23,815 nucleotides of DNA from Coemansia sp. RSA 922. Its lineage: Eukaryota > Kickxellomycota > Kickxellomycetes > Kickxellales > Kickxellaceae. Shown here one piece after another: positions 8,027-16,130 of the stretch. Position numbers and translations under genes: made by a program. The notes beneath the pieces were generated by a model. It did no database searches and was not told where the DNA came from. It saw nothing but the letters and a program-made list of their open reading frames with translations. The DNA is taken from contig JANBQS010000268.1 of NCBI GenBank assembly GCA_027577415.1, forward strand, positions 1 through 23,815. Direction: 5' to 3'. Within the stretch, counting starts at the first letter, position 1. The number at the start of each line of letters is the position of its first letter.

Positions 8027-8983
8027 TTATGCAGCAGGAGGCCGTTCACTGGTTCCAATTGACCACTCCACCATTTTGTCAGCCTTGTTGTAATCTTTTG
8101 ATGCCTGCACCAATGCCTTGAGTCGCCTGCGCGGATTGTCAGCTCTAAATGCAACGTTGCTGATAATTGCACCACACCCCAACTTTCTAAGCATAGCAAC
8201 ATCATTTGGCGTGCAAACCCACCCACATCCAAAAAATGGCACCGGTAGCTTCTGGTCTGCAATTGCTTTATCGAGTATAGGCTCCATGACTTGTTTGTTT
8301 TGGAATTTGTTTACTATCTCTGCTTTGAGAGTATCCTTATTTGTCGCGTCCTTCAATTTTTTCAGTTCTGCAAAAATAGCTCTGATCGTTGAAATAGTGT
8401 TTGAAAAGTTTTGGCCCATCACCTCCTTCGTACGCAGCATCGTTGCCCCTTCCTCAATACGCAGTAAGCAGTCTTCCAACTTGACTACAGTGCACATAAA
8501 CGGCACTTTAAACTTCTTCTTCTCCATATATGTGGCATTGTCTTGTCCAACATAGTCACTCTCATCTATAATGTTTGCGCCCAGCTTCTCGGCCATTAGG
8601 GCCTCGACAATATGTCCAATTCGCACTTTAGCCATCACTGGGATTACCACTGAATTCATCATGTCTCGCATCACCCTCGGGTCGCTTGTGAGTGGATTTC
8701 TGTTTTTATTCGAGCTTAAGGGGACCGGATTGTCAAAGGGACAGATGGCAGTGAATCCGGCATCTTGAGCCAACTTTGCTTGAATTACGTTAACTACCTC
8801 CACTATCACTCCATAGTTTAGCATGTTTACTCGCGCTGGCTTGGTTAGTAGCAGACTGGCCTCGCCTTCAAGCCGTTTCCTGAGTTTCTCTGTCTTTTCT
8901 TTGAGCTCCTTATCCTTTTTCTCGGCCTCCTTCTTCCTCTCCGCGATCCTGGCATCCCTTGCTATTTCGGCTTTTGTTGGCAT
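8027..8983 (-). CDS. Divergent PDX1/SNZ-like protein, probable pseudoenzyme
   Basis: Resembles the PLP synthase subunit Pdx1/Snz1, which makes pyridoxal phosphate from ribose 5-phosphate, glyceraldehyde 3-phosphate and ammonia from Pdx2/Sno. The protein has 318 residues. Residues 1-42 form an extra charged, coiled-coil-like extension. The TIM-barrel part shows IPVMAKVRIGHIVEA (Lys119), IDESDYV, FKVPFMC and EGATMLRTK (Lys186), so both catalytic lysines are kept. The usual Asp of the VIMDVV motif is Glu62. The RVPADIR loop is gone, the GEAGTG phosphate loop reads EVMGQNF, the double-Gly of AAGGVATP is GCGWVCTP, and the GSG motif near the C-terminus is ISNVAF. Loss of three phosphate-binding motifs suggests a non-catalytic paralogue, as plant PDX1.2 is. 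It sits inside the secreted-peptide block on the opposite strand. Confidence 0.85.
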   Translation of the reverse strand: MPTKAEIARDARIAERKKEAEKKDKELKEKTEKLRKRLEGEASLLLTKPARVNMLNYGVIVEVVNVIQAKLAQDAGFTAICPFDNPVPLSSNKNRNPLTSDPRVMRDMMNSVVIPVMAKVRIGHIVEALMAEKLGANIIDESDYVGQDNATYMEKKKFKVPFMCTVVKLEDCLLRIEEGATMLRTKEVMGQNFSNTISTIRAIFAELKKLKDATNKDTLKAEIVNKFQNKQVMEPILDKAIADQKLPVPFFGCGWVCTPNDVAMLRKLGCGAIISNVAFRADNPRRRLKALVQASKDYNKADKMVEWSIGTSERPPAA

Positions 8984-9138
8984 AATATAAAGTAGGGTGG
9001 TAATACAAAATAAAGGTGAAAGAGCGTAAATAAAAAAATGGACAGCAGAAAATAGGAGAGAAAGAACCAGACACGCTATTCTAGCATGGGGGGTTTTTTA
9101 TGTCGTCAGTCCTTCTTTATCCAACATATGTGCTTACT

Positions 9139-9176
9139 TAAAAGACCTACAAAGCACAATTGTGCGATGTCTTTTA
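9139..9176. repeat. Nested inverted repeat
   Basis: The outer arms TAAAAGAC (9139-9146) and GTCTTTTA (9169-9176) pair perfectly. Between them lies the 12-bp palindrome GCACAATTGTGC (9154-9165). It could be a dimeric protein site within the PDX1-like promoter region, or an RNA hairpin. The symmetry is seen directly; the role is unknown. Confidence 0.6.
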
Positions 9177-9520
9177 GCAGCTGGAAAAAGAAGGGCAAAA
9201 AAAAGCTTTAAAAGAGCTTTGAGAGAATGGGCACCATGACGCCTTTTTGGCCTTTGCTCTTACGCCATCGAACGTTTGCCTCCACTTCATTATACAAGGC
9301 GCAAATAAAGTTTTAAAGCACAAATGGCAAAAGAGCAAAAGCAAACGTATTGCCAATTGTAATCACGCCTACCACAAGAGATTCAACTAGTCGATTGACA
9401 TCGCATGCTCCATCCTATGCGGCGAAGCAGCGGGTTGAACACTGTTAAATCAATAGCTACCACTGGCACACCTTGTAACAAAACTTGTATGTATGCGCAT
9501 GCACTCAGTCGCTAAGCTTG

Positions 9521-9528
9521 TATAAATA
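9521..9528 (+). promoter_or_regulatory. TATA box of secreted peptide gene 4
   Basis: TATAAATA, 125 bases before the ATG at 9646, identical in sequence to the box of paralogue 3 and one base different in spacing. Confidence 0.7.
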
Positions 9529-9591
9529 CGACCTATCTGGCCCCGTGTAAGAACAAACCATTACAACATACACATATACACACTTCTTCTC

Positions 9592-9645
9592 TAGAAGCAC
9601 TTGCACACATATTTTCTTGCAAAACTCGATACTCTCAACTTGAGA
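9592..9645 (+). repeat. Duplicated 5' leader, copy 2 (peptide gene 4)
   Basis: It carries TAGAAGCACTTGCA at its start and CGATACTCTCAACTT just before the ATG, as in the leader at 7507-7566, with a few deleted bases in the middle. Confidence 0.8.
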
Positions 9646-9855
9646 ATGCGCTTTATCATCGCTGCCGCCACTGCTGTTGTTGCTGCCATTGTTGCCGCTG
9701 AGCCAGCAGCAAATCCTGAGCCTCAGCCCGAGCACTCTCATCACGTTCATGGTTTCACCAAGCGCTGGAGCGGATACGGTACGTGGGGCTGTGGCTGCCC
9801 CCTCTATGGTGGCTTCGGCTATGGCGTAGGAACTGGATACGGCGTCGGAGCTTGA
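9646..9855 (+). CDS. Secreted Gly/Tyr-rich pro-peptide, class B, early stop
   Basis: A 69-residue paralogue of the gene at 7567. The signal peptide covers about residues 1-18, the pro-region contains EHSHHVHG, and the dibasic site is K39-R40. The mature chain starts WSGYGTWGCGCPLYGG, identical to class B copy 1, then FGYGVGTGYGVGA and TGA at 9853. After the TGA the same frame continues 15 codons as Tyr/Gly/Val repeats, ending GTGIYY with TAG at 9901, just where copy 1 ends GIYY. The TGA stands where repeat neighbours have GGA, so one base change explains it. This may be a recent nonsense allele, a shortened but working peptide, readthrough or a sequencing error. Confidence 0.8.
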   Translation: MRFIIAAATAVVAAIVAAEPAANPEPQPEHSHHVHGFTKRWSGYGTWGCGCPLYGGFGYGVGTGYGVGA

Positions 9856-9903
9856 TATGGCGTTGGAGTTGGATATGGCGTTGGCACAGGCATATACTAC
9901 TAG

Positions 9904-10461
9904 TTATTACTCTGTTCTAGGTAGCTCATAGCTTAAATTTCCTACATAGCTTTGGAATAGGCGTATATGGCAATATTAGGACTACTAGTCATTAAATACA
10001 GAGCCAAGAAAATTTCATAATAGCCATGTCCCTAGCCAACTACTTTGCATATATATATATAAAGTGGACACGTGCTATCTCTTGATTGTGAGAGATGGCA
10101 TCCCTGTTGGGGACACATTTGGATGCGACAAAGTCTCCTTTTTGGCAACGTGTTCGCTCTACTTGGCATTTTGGCCACGACAAAATTGCTTTGCTAACAT
10201 AGCTGTTTTTTTTTCATTTTCTTTGCTACAATAGGGTTGGGGCAAAATAATGAGAACGAAATCTATGAATAGTACGTTTTCCCAATATTCTCCACTGATA
10301 TCCCCAAAACATACCACAGTCAAGCAGCGTGTTTTGGCTATAAAAAGGAGGAAGCAGCATTGCGCACCCTCTTTTTCTCTCTTTCTTTATTATTCTTTGT
10401 TATCCTACCCAACACTTGCATTTTTATAAACATTTGTTGCTAAATATTACTTGCCAACACT
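9904..10461. other. Intergenic region with possible small RNA and promoter
   Basis: No protein gene is supported. An AT repeat at 10049-10062, a CACGTG at 10069-10074 and successive hairpins at 10075-10126 precede a run of nine T at 10206-10214. This could be a small RNA unit, discussed as a finding. The downstream part is the promoter of the gene at 10462. Confidence 0.5.
10339..10346 (+). promoter_or_regulatory. TATA box of the 104-residue protein gene
   Basis: TATAAAAA, 123 bases before the ATG at 10462, followed by a pyrimidine-rich stretch of CTCTTTTTCTCTC type at about 10369-10395, a common start region in strongly expressed fungal genes. Confidence 0.7.
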
Positions 10462-10776
10462 ATGTCAAACTCTCTTGAAGACATTATATTTACGTTCTAT
10501 CCAGATGAGGATGTAACTGAATTGGAAACGTGTGTAATGAACAAAACCGACAGTGTTGCTGCGCTGTATGCCAAGTGCAGAGAAGTTTACAACATTAATG
10601 ACCAACTGACAGTCGTCATAAAGTTCGGAGATCAAGTGGTTAACCAGTCTGAAACAGCCAACCTAGAAACCTACTTTACTGGCCTCTGCAAAGTGCTCGT
10701 TAATGTTAAAGTTTCCTTGCCGCTCGATGTCTCTCTGATGACTATACATTTTAAGCAAATTGCACCAGCGGCATAG
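10462..10776 (+). CDS. Unrecognised 104-residue protein, possible beta-grasp fold
   Basis: I cannot name this gene. The protein is small, mildly acidic and has no signal peptide or membrane segment, so it is probably cytosolic. The pattern DIIFTFYP, then a Thr/Asp turn, a helix AALYAKCREVYNI, strands LTVVIKFGDQVV and KVLVNVKVSLPL is compatible with a ubiquitin-like beta-grasp order. This is a visual guess only. It lacks a C-terminal Gly-Gly, so it would not be a conjugated modifier. It follows the secreted-peptide block and has the same TATA-to-ATG spacing, which suggests strong or shared expression. The start is the only ATG near the frame's beginning. Confidence 0.7.
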   Translation: MSNSLEDIIFTFYPDEDVTELETCVMNKTDSVAALYAKCREVYNINDQLTVVIKFGDQVVNQSETANLETYFTGLCKVLVNVKVSLPLDVSLMTIHFKQIAPAA

Positions 10777-11280
10777 TCCTGAACACACACAAAATATCTC
10801 GTCAAAAATGGACTGCCGTTCTTGCGCTGCTATAGTGCACCTACTAGATTGTATTTAGCTGTCATACGGTTCTGGCAATTAAAAATAGAAAAAAAGCATG
10901 TTTCTTCTAGCGTCAGTATTGTGGTGTCCGCAGCGAGTATGTAGCAAGCAAAAATCGTCAATCACAAATACTATACTACAAAATTGGTGGCATGGCCGTA
11001 TTGTCGCTGGTAAGACTCTGTTATTATACTAGTATTTTCATGTTTTAAATATAAGAAATATATACCAGGGTATTGTTATACAAAGTTGAGGGTCACACTT
11101 GGTGTTGCACATCAATAATGCATTGTTCAGAAGGAGTGTCCTTTTCTTGGGATCTGCACAAAAAAAAAACAAGCATGAAAATCAGCAGGTTTAAAAGGAG
11201 CATCTTTGTAAGAGCTATCATCCGCCCTGCATTCCTTTTCTTATCTCTTTTCTTTATTTCTCTTCTCCATATTTGGTAAT
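10777..11280. other. Intergenic region between 104-residue gene and FAR-17a-like gene
   Basis: About 500 AT-rich bases. I see no supported gene or RNA. Pyrimidine-rich sequence at 11234-11270 just before the ATG at 11281 is probably the start region of the next gene. Confidence 0.5.
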
Positions 11281-12138
11281 ATGCACAACACACTAGCAAC
11301 CAGCGACGACTCCAACCCAGCTATCCTTGGCACATATCGACGCTGGCAGCGGGGGTTCCGTCTGCACACACTAGACCACCGGCGCATAAGTGCTTCGCGA
11401 ATACTAGGCACAGGAGCACTACTCGCAATCCGCGCCATTTTCTTTTTCTACACATTATCCGTATGGCTATTCACCATCATTTACGACGCACAGCATGGAC
11501 GCATACAAGGCCACTTTGTCTACTTTACCTACCTATGCCACACAGGACTCCTAGCCTACCTGGGTTCATCGACATTCCACACATTACAACAGTGGCGTCA
11601 TCGTTCGTCTTTTGCAATCATGCCCAAAACTCTGCAGCTGTTGCATTGGCTTTTGTTTGACTCGGTCGTGTTGTTTGCTACGGTGGTTACGGTTATGTTC
11701 TGGTCGTCGATTTACAGATCAAGTGACTATACGAGCGCCGAGCTTAGATGGTCAACTGCCTCGGTACACGCTTTGAATCTGGTGTGCGTCCTCGTGGATA
11801 TGTTGTTCGGCGCTATGATATTGTCACCGCATTGGTCGCACTCGCTGACACTAGCAGTAATTGGAATGCTGTATCTGGCGTTGGCGTATATCAACGAGGC
11901 AGTAAACGGATGGTTCACTTACGACTTTCTTAACTATCGTAAGCACAAGGCCATCATTGCCCCGACTATCATCGGTATGTTTGTCGGATTCCTGCTCCTC
12001 TACTACGTGCTTTACGGCATTCAGCTATTGCTGGAGCGAGTGCTGCCACCCAGATTCACCGCTTGGACACCGTTACATGGGGACGACGAGTATGAAGAGG
12101 TCAACCAAATGGTGTCCATAAAAAGCAACCAAAAATAA
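11281..12138 (+). CDS. FAR-17a/AIG1-like multi-pass membrane protein
   Basis: A 285-residue protein with about six hydrophobic segments (near residues 44-66, 78-98, 120-142, 161-181, 188-205 and 225-250). The order resembles the FAR-17a/AIG1 family, which includes yeast YHR140W and human AIG1 and ADTRP. The human proteins hydrolyse fatty-acid esters of hydroxy fatty acids with a membrane Thr and His. Candidate counterparts here are T83 in YFTYLCH and H163 in SVHALNL. Activity is inferred only, and the match is by pattern. The C-terminus is charged and cytosolic. The stop codon overlaps AATAAA (12134-12139). The convergent PMT4 gene ends 39 bases away. Confidence 0.65.
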   Translation: MHNTLATSDDSNPAILGTYRRWQRGFRLHTLDHRRISASRILGTGALLAIRAIFFFYTLSVWLFTIIYDAQHGRIQGHFVYFTYLCHTGLLAYLGSSTFHTLQQWRHRSSFAIMPKTLQLLHWLLFDSVVLFATVVTVMFWSSIYRSSDYTSAELRWSTASVHALNLVCVLVDMLFGAMILSPHWSHSLTLAVIGMLYLALAYINEAVNGWFTYDFLNYRKHKAIIAPTIIGMFVGFLLLYYVLYGIQLLLERVLPPRFTAWTPLHGDDEYEEVNQMVSIKSNQK

Positions 12139-12177
12139 ACATAGTGAAAAAAATATATAGAAAGCTACTGCTCCACT

Positions 12178-14499
12178 TTACTTTTGAAAGTGAAGGTCAT
12201 AGCCCGGTAGCCACCTCCTGCTGTTGACCTGCTGGGCAGTCAGAGTCGACGTGCCGTAGGAAATGGGTGCAAAGAAAATAAACGTAGCGACCTGGATCGC
12301 CACCAACACAGCAAACACCAAACCCGTAGAGTACGATGGCAAAAGAGCGCGTGCCCGGCTGCTCCAGCTCCTCAGGGTAAAGAGCTGATACGGGTGAACA
12401 AAGATAAACTGGAAGCAGGCAGCCACCATCATATACGCAAAGATCGACGCTGGCAAGTAGTGGTGCAAGAACAGCGAGCGACCCATCATAAAGAACGGGA
12501 AGTAGTGAATGAACCACGCAAAGGCAATAAAGCCACCGGACCGCAAAATGTGGCGACGTACGATACTACCCACAAGATCAACTCCGCGCATGCCGCACGC
12601 TTCCAGCACAACCAAGCCCGCGAAATAGGCAAACAGGGCCAAGTTAGATGTCCACCAACCGATGGGATTACCAAGCAAGTAAATCTGCCTGCGCTGAGCA
12701 GCATCGGTCCAGAACGAGATACCACGAGTCAGGAATGGCCATGAGAGCGGAGTCGACTGGAACGGGTGTACGGTGGTAAGCGCGTTATTGTGCTTAATCA
12801 TCAGACCCTGCAGCTCGACAAACTTTTCCAAAAAGCTCATGGCGGTCCTCTTCTTCACCATCTCCTCGACTTCCTCGGCAGATATCTGACGGCCTCGGAT
12901 CTCAGTGATAGCCCACAGCGTGCTCTTGGCGGTCGGGTCCTTCTTGCCGTTAATCTCCTGGTGGCCGTGACCCCACTCGGGCAGCTTCTTTGGATGCGTC
13001 CACATCGCCACGCCGTGCTTGTTACTGACCAAGCGGATAAATGACGACGAGGTCTTTAGCAACGTAGAGTTGGATTTAGCCCCGTCAATCTCCAGCTTCC
13101 ACACCGTATCAGCAACATGAGCCGTGTCGTTGAGCGCCAGAGTAGTGAACTCCATATTGGTCGATGTCATGGGCGAGGCAACATCGTGCGTCCGCATATT
13201 GCTACCAGTAGCCGCGTGCTGTAGCTGTACCAGGTCCGTGTGGTGCACAACCCACTTGTTCAGTTCGTCCTTGGAAATCTCCTCGCCAGCTTGGCGCCGA
13301 GCGACAAACTGCGCAAACGCTTCTTGGTTAACCATGGGCTTAATGATCCAAAAGCTGTTGTCGGTCCTGTCCTTGGCGCCCGTAACCTGCTGGCCCTGGC
13401 TGCTCACTCTCTGGTCCTCGTAGCGTAGTGGGTAGCGTCCAGGATTAGAGTCAACAAACACACCAGTCTCGCGATGTCTGATGGCGACCTGATCTCCATA
13501 GTGCACGTCAAACGACGATTTTGTCAAGGGACTGTCAATGAGCTGCATCTGGAACTGCGACGTATGGTAGGCATCACCAGGGCCCGTACGAGTGAGAATC
13601 GCCAGGTGGATGGCAAAGAACGACAGGTAAAGCACGACAGGCACGGCTATCAGGGCGAATGCGCGGGCAAAAAAGTGCTGGAAGAACTCAGACAGAGTGT
13701 TTCCACGGCGGATATCAAGAATACGACGGAGGTCAAAGATAACTGCAACGCCTACCAGAGCAATAGTAAACAATCCCACCAATTTGCACGAAACGACGCA
13801 GCCAAGCATGACGCCCGTGCTCATCAGCCACGCCCACCACTTTGCTTCAAAGGGATGATACCGCTGCTTGAAAAACTTGACATACGAGTAAACGGACGCC
13901 AACATAAAGAAGATCATAATATTGTCCAGCAGTATCAAGCGACCCTGAGTGACAAGCGCGTTGTCAAAGGTAACCAAGAGCGCAGCCAACAGCGACGCAA
14001 TCACCGAGTACCCGGATTCGGCCATGATCATGTATACGAGCGGCGGCAAGGCCAATCCAAACAACGCCACCCATCCGCGAAGCATCATGTATGGCACGCC
14101 ATTCGACATATAGTCCATGCCAATCTTCTCAAACAGAAAGTGTCCGTCATAGCCAATGAGCCAACCACCCAGCGCAATGAGCATCTTGGCTAGAGGTGGG
14201 TGCACGTCAAAGTAGTACTCTCTCCGCAAATAGTAAGAGGCGAACTTTCCAAAGTGCACTTCGTCAAAGACGACCTGCGCCGGGTCCCAGATCCGATAAT
14301 ACCGAGTGATAAATGACAGCGCGAGCACCGCCGTGAGTGCGTAGCAGGAAGAGTTCCTGACTAGCTCGCTCACGCCTGCCCTGGATGCAGTAGCAGCAGT
14401 GTTGCTGCTGCCGTCCTGATGGAGCTGCTTGTCCGGAGACAGCGCGCCAACGGCGTCCTTGCCAGGGCGTCGCTTCAGTTGCGGCTCGTCAACGCTCAT
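12178..14499 (-). CDS. PMT4: Protein O-mannosyltransferase, Pmt4/POMT1 type
   Basis: Transfers mannose from dolichyl-phosphate mannose to Ser/Thr of secretory proteins in the ER. The start MSVDEPQLKRR gives 773 residues, near yeast Pmt4. The frame runs 64 codons further upstream, but that part is an A/T-rich leader on the DNA and not family-like. Residues 77-102 hold VVFDEVHFGKFASYYL with the catalytic Asp79-Glu80 pair, then DVHPPLAK. The FDEVHFGKFAS form points to the Pmt4 branch, not Pmt1 or Pmt2. Three MIR repeats lie at about 325-532 in the luminal loop. Multiple membrane segments fill both ends, including FIHYFPFFMMGRSLFLHHYL in the C-terminal block. It could act on secreted peptides such as those nearby, but nothing ties them directly. 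Confidence 0.96.
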   Translation of the reverse strand: MSVDEPQLKRRPGKDAVGALSPDKQLHQDGSSNTAATASRAGVSELVRNSSCYALTAVLALSFITRYYRIWDPAQVVFDEVHFGKFASYYLRREYYFDVHPPLAKMLIALGGWLIGYDGHFLFEKIGMDYMSNGVPYMMLRGWVALFGLALPPLVYMIMAESGYSVIASLLAALLVTFDNALVTQGRLILLDNIMIFFMLASVYSYVKFFKQRYHPFEAKWWAWLMSTGVMLGCVVSCKLVGLFTIALVGVAVIFDLRRILDIRRGNTLSEFFQHFFARAFALIAVPVVLYLSFFAIHLAILTRTGPGDAYHTSQFQMQLIDSPLTKSSFDVHYGDQVAIRHRETGVFVDSNPGRYPLRYEDQRVSSQGQQVTGAKDRTDNSFWIIKPMVNQEAFAQFVARRQAGEEISKDELNKWVVHHTDLVQLQHAATGSNMRTHDVASPMTSTNMEFTTLALNDTAHVADTVWKLEIDGAKSNSTLLKTSSSFIRLVSNKHGVAMWTHPKKLPEWGHGHQEINGKKDPTAKSTLWAITEIRGRQISAEEVEEMVKKRTAMSFLEKFVELQGLMIKHNNALTTVHPFQSTPLSWPFLTRGISFWTDAAQRRQIYLLGNPIGWWTSNLALFAYFAGLVVLEACGMRGVDLVGSIVRRHILRSGGFIAFAWFIHYFPFFMMGRSLFLHHYLPASIFAYMMVAACFQFIFVHPYQLFTLRSWSSRARALLPSYSTGLVFAVLVAIQVATFIFFAPISYGTSTLTAQQVNSRRWLPGYDLHFQK

Positions 14500-14771
14500 T
14501 TGCGAAAGTTGGCACAGATGGGCAATGAGAAAAAAATAAAACAAAAGGAGTTTCGTAAGTCGTAGAGGAAGATAAAGGAGAATGATAAAGGCGACGGATA
14601 ATGAAGAGAGAAGGAAAACAAGCAACTGGTGATGCTGATGCAGAGTGGGGAAAAAAAGACATTCTCGGAAAGAGCCAATAGCAGCGTGCAAACACCGTTA
14701 CTGTCAATGCTTGTTGTTTGCGGTAGGTTGGGCTTTCGCAGTAGTAATATGTATATTTTAGTTGTTGCTAT

Positions 14772-15863
14772 TTAACGGCGAGGGCGGCCACGCACAACCA
14801 GGGGGTTGACCTTCAGACGAGTCTTGCCACCCTTGGCCAGCTTGCCCCACGGACTGCGCGGGTGCTTGTTTCCCTTTGACTTGCCTCGACCACCACCATG
14901 AGGATGGTCGTGGGTATTCATAGCGGTGCCTCGCACAGTTGGCCTCCATCCCCTCCGTCTCCTAGCGCCAGCACTACCCAGGGTCTCGTGCTTGTGGTGC
15001 GTGTTGCTGACCTGCCCGATCGTCGCACAGGCATCGACGGGGATGCGTCTGACTTCGCCGCTCATAAGCTTGATCTGCGCCAGACCCGTGGGCGCCGTAT
15101 ACAAGAGCTGAGCCGACGCACCAGCCGATCTAGCCAACTGGCCGCGTCCAAAAGGATGCAGTCCAATGCTATGGATCTTGGTTCCAATCGGGATCATTTT
15201 CAGGGGCATGCAGTTGCCAGTCTCCACAATAACCTTGGACGTTAGCTCTGCACTCAGCTCGGCTTTAGGCCTGAACAAGCTAGCGATCGCCTCAGCTTCC
15301 GATGTTTCAGCCTCCTCCTGCGCTGCGCCTTCAGGGGTTGTCGTCTGCCCGTCAAACTTCGCACGCATATAGGACTGCACAACGGCTCCGGGCTTCAACT
15401 TGGATGGAGCCAAGATGTACGACAGCTTGCCGGTCTCCATGTGTTTGAGTAGCGCGATATGAGCTGTCCTGCCGGGATCATACTCCAGGCGCATCACTTG
15501 CTGAGGTCCAGGCTCAGTGCGCTTAAAGTCAACCAGTCTGATGCGGCGCTTCATGCCTCCTCCGCGATGCCGACAGGTAATGCGGCCAGTGTTGTTACGT
15601 CCACCCGTCCGCCGCTTGGCTACCGTCAGCTCGCGCATAGGTCCGCCCTTGTGCAGATCCTTGCGCGACGCCATGCGCCGCTGCCGCAGGGTCGGCGCCA
15701 GGGGCTTCCACGTCTTAAACTGTCCGTCGTCCTTTGTGTTCCTAGGCGTGTGCACTAGCTGCTTGGCCACTACGCTGGCCGATTTGCTCGCCATGCTAAG
15801 CACAGTCCGTGCTACAACTGCGCCTGCTGGCACGCATTGCAGCATTCTGCCTATCGCAAGCAT
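14772..15863 (-). CDS. RML2: Mitochondrial large-subunit ribosomal protein uL2m
   Basis: A 363-residue protein of the bacterial L2 family with a basic N-terminal extension of about 60 residues, fitting mitochondrial import. Residues around 75-115 show KRRTGGRNNTGRITCRHRGG, the L2 RNA-binding signature. The C-terminal part shows RGTAMNTHDHPHGGGRGKSK, which contains the histidine conserved near the peptidyl-transferase centre. An acidic insert, EGAAQEEAETSEAEA, lies in the middle at about 178-192. It helps assemble and hold the mitochondrial 54S subunit. It is divergent with PRP4, sharing the 267-base region between them. A second ATG, at residue 7, is an equally possible start. Confidence 0.96.
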   Translation of the reverse strand: MLAIGRMLQCVPAGAVVARTVLSMASKSASVVAKQLVHTPRNTKDDGQFKTWKPLAPTLRQRRMASRKDLHKGGPMRELTVAKRRTGGRNNTGRITCRHRGGGMKRRIRLVDFKRTEPGPQQVMRLEYDPGRTAHIALLKHMETGKLSYILAPSKLKPGAVVQSYMRAKFDGQTTTPEGAAQEEAETSEAEAIASLFRPKAELSAELTSKVIVETGNCMPLKMIPIGTKIHSIGLHPFGRGQLARSAGASAQLLYTAPTGLAQIKLMSGEVRRIPVDACATIGQVSNTHHKHETLGSAGARRRRGWRPTVRGTAMNTHDHPHGGGRGKSKGNKHPRSPWGKLAKGGKTRLKVNPLVVRGRPRR

Positions 15864-15946
15864 TTGCTATACCGTTTTTTTTTATAAAATAGAATCAATC
15901 TAAACAAATTAAATAAAAAAAAAGATATCGCAAGATTTGAAAAAAG

Positions 15947-15955
15947 TATAAAAAG
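15947..15955 (+). promoter_or_regulatory. TATA-like box upstream of PRP4
   Basis: TATAAAAAG lies 184 bases before the PRP4 ATG within the shared divergent region with uL2m. The spacing is longer than in the peptide genes, so its use is uncertain. Confidence 0.4.
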
Positions 15956-16130
15956 GGCAAAATTATCAGCTTATCGCTTGGCCAAATACAAGAAAACGGG
16001 CCCTTGATCTTGATTGATCTCTGAGCATCATCACCACACAAGCACACACATTCGAAAGGCTATTGTGAGCTTTGCACTTTTCAGTTCTGCGCCTTTAAAA
16101 AAAAAAGTTTTCTCATTTTCACATACCACA

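Larger units (their letters stand above)
8984..9645. other. Divergent intergenic region, PDX1-like and peptide gene 4
   Basis: About 660 bases without a supported gene. It holds the minus-strand promoter of the PDX1-like gene and the TATA box of peptide gene 4. A nested inverted repeat lies at 9139-9176. The 60-codon minus frame at 9174-9356 has no recognisable features. Confidence 0.6.

Noticed and set aside
9174..9356. 60-codon minus-strand frame upstream of the PDX1-like gene
   Set aside because: No domain or conserved motif; it overlaps the nested palindrome and A/T-rich spacer.
13474..14193. 239-codon plus-strand open frame inside PMT4
   Set aside because: It is antisense to the conserved catalytic part of PMT4, has no recognisable domain and is rich in Gln/Arg/His, as expected from the complement of a membrane-protein gene.
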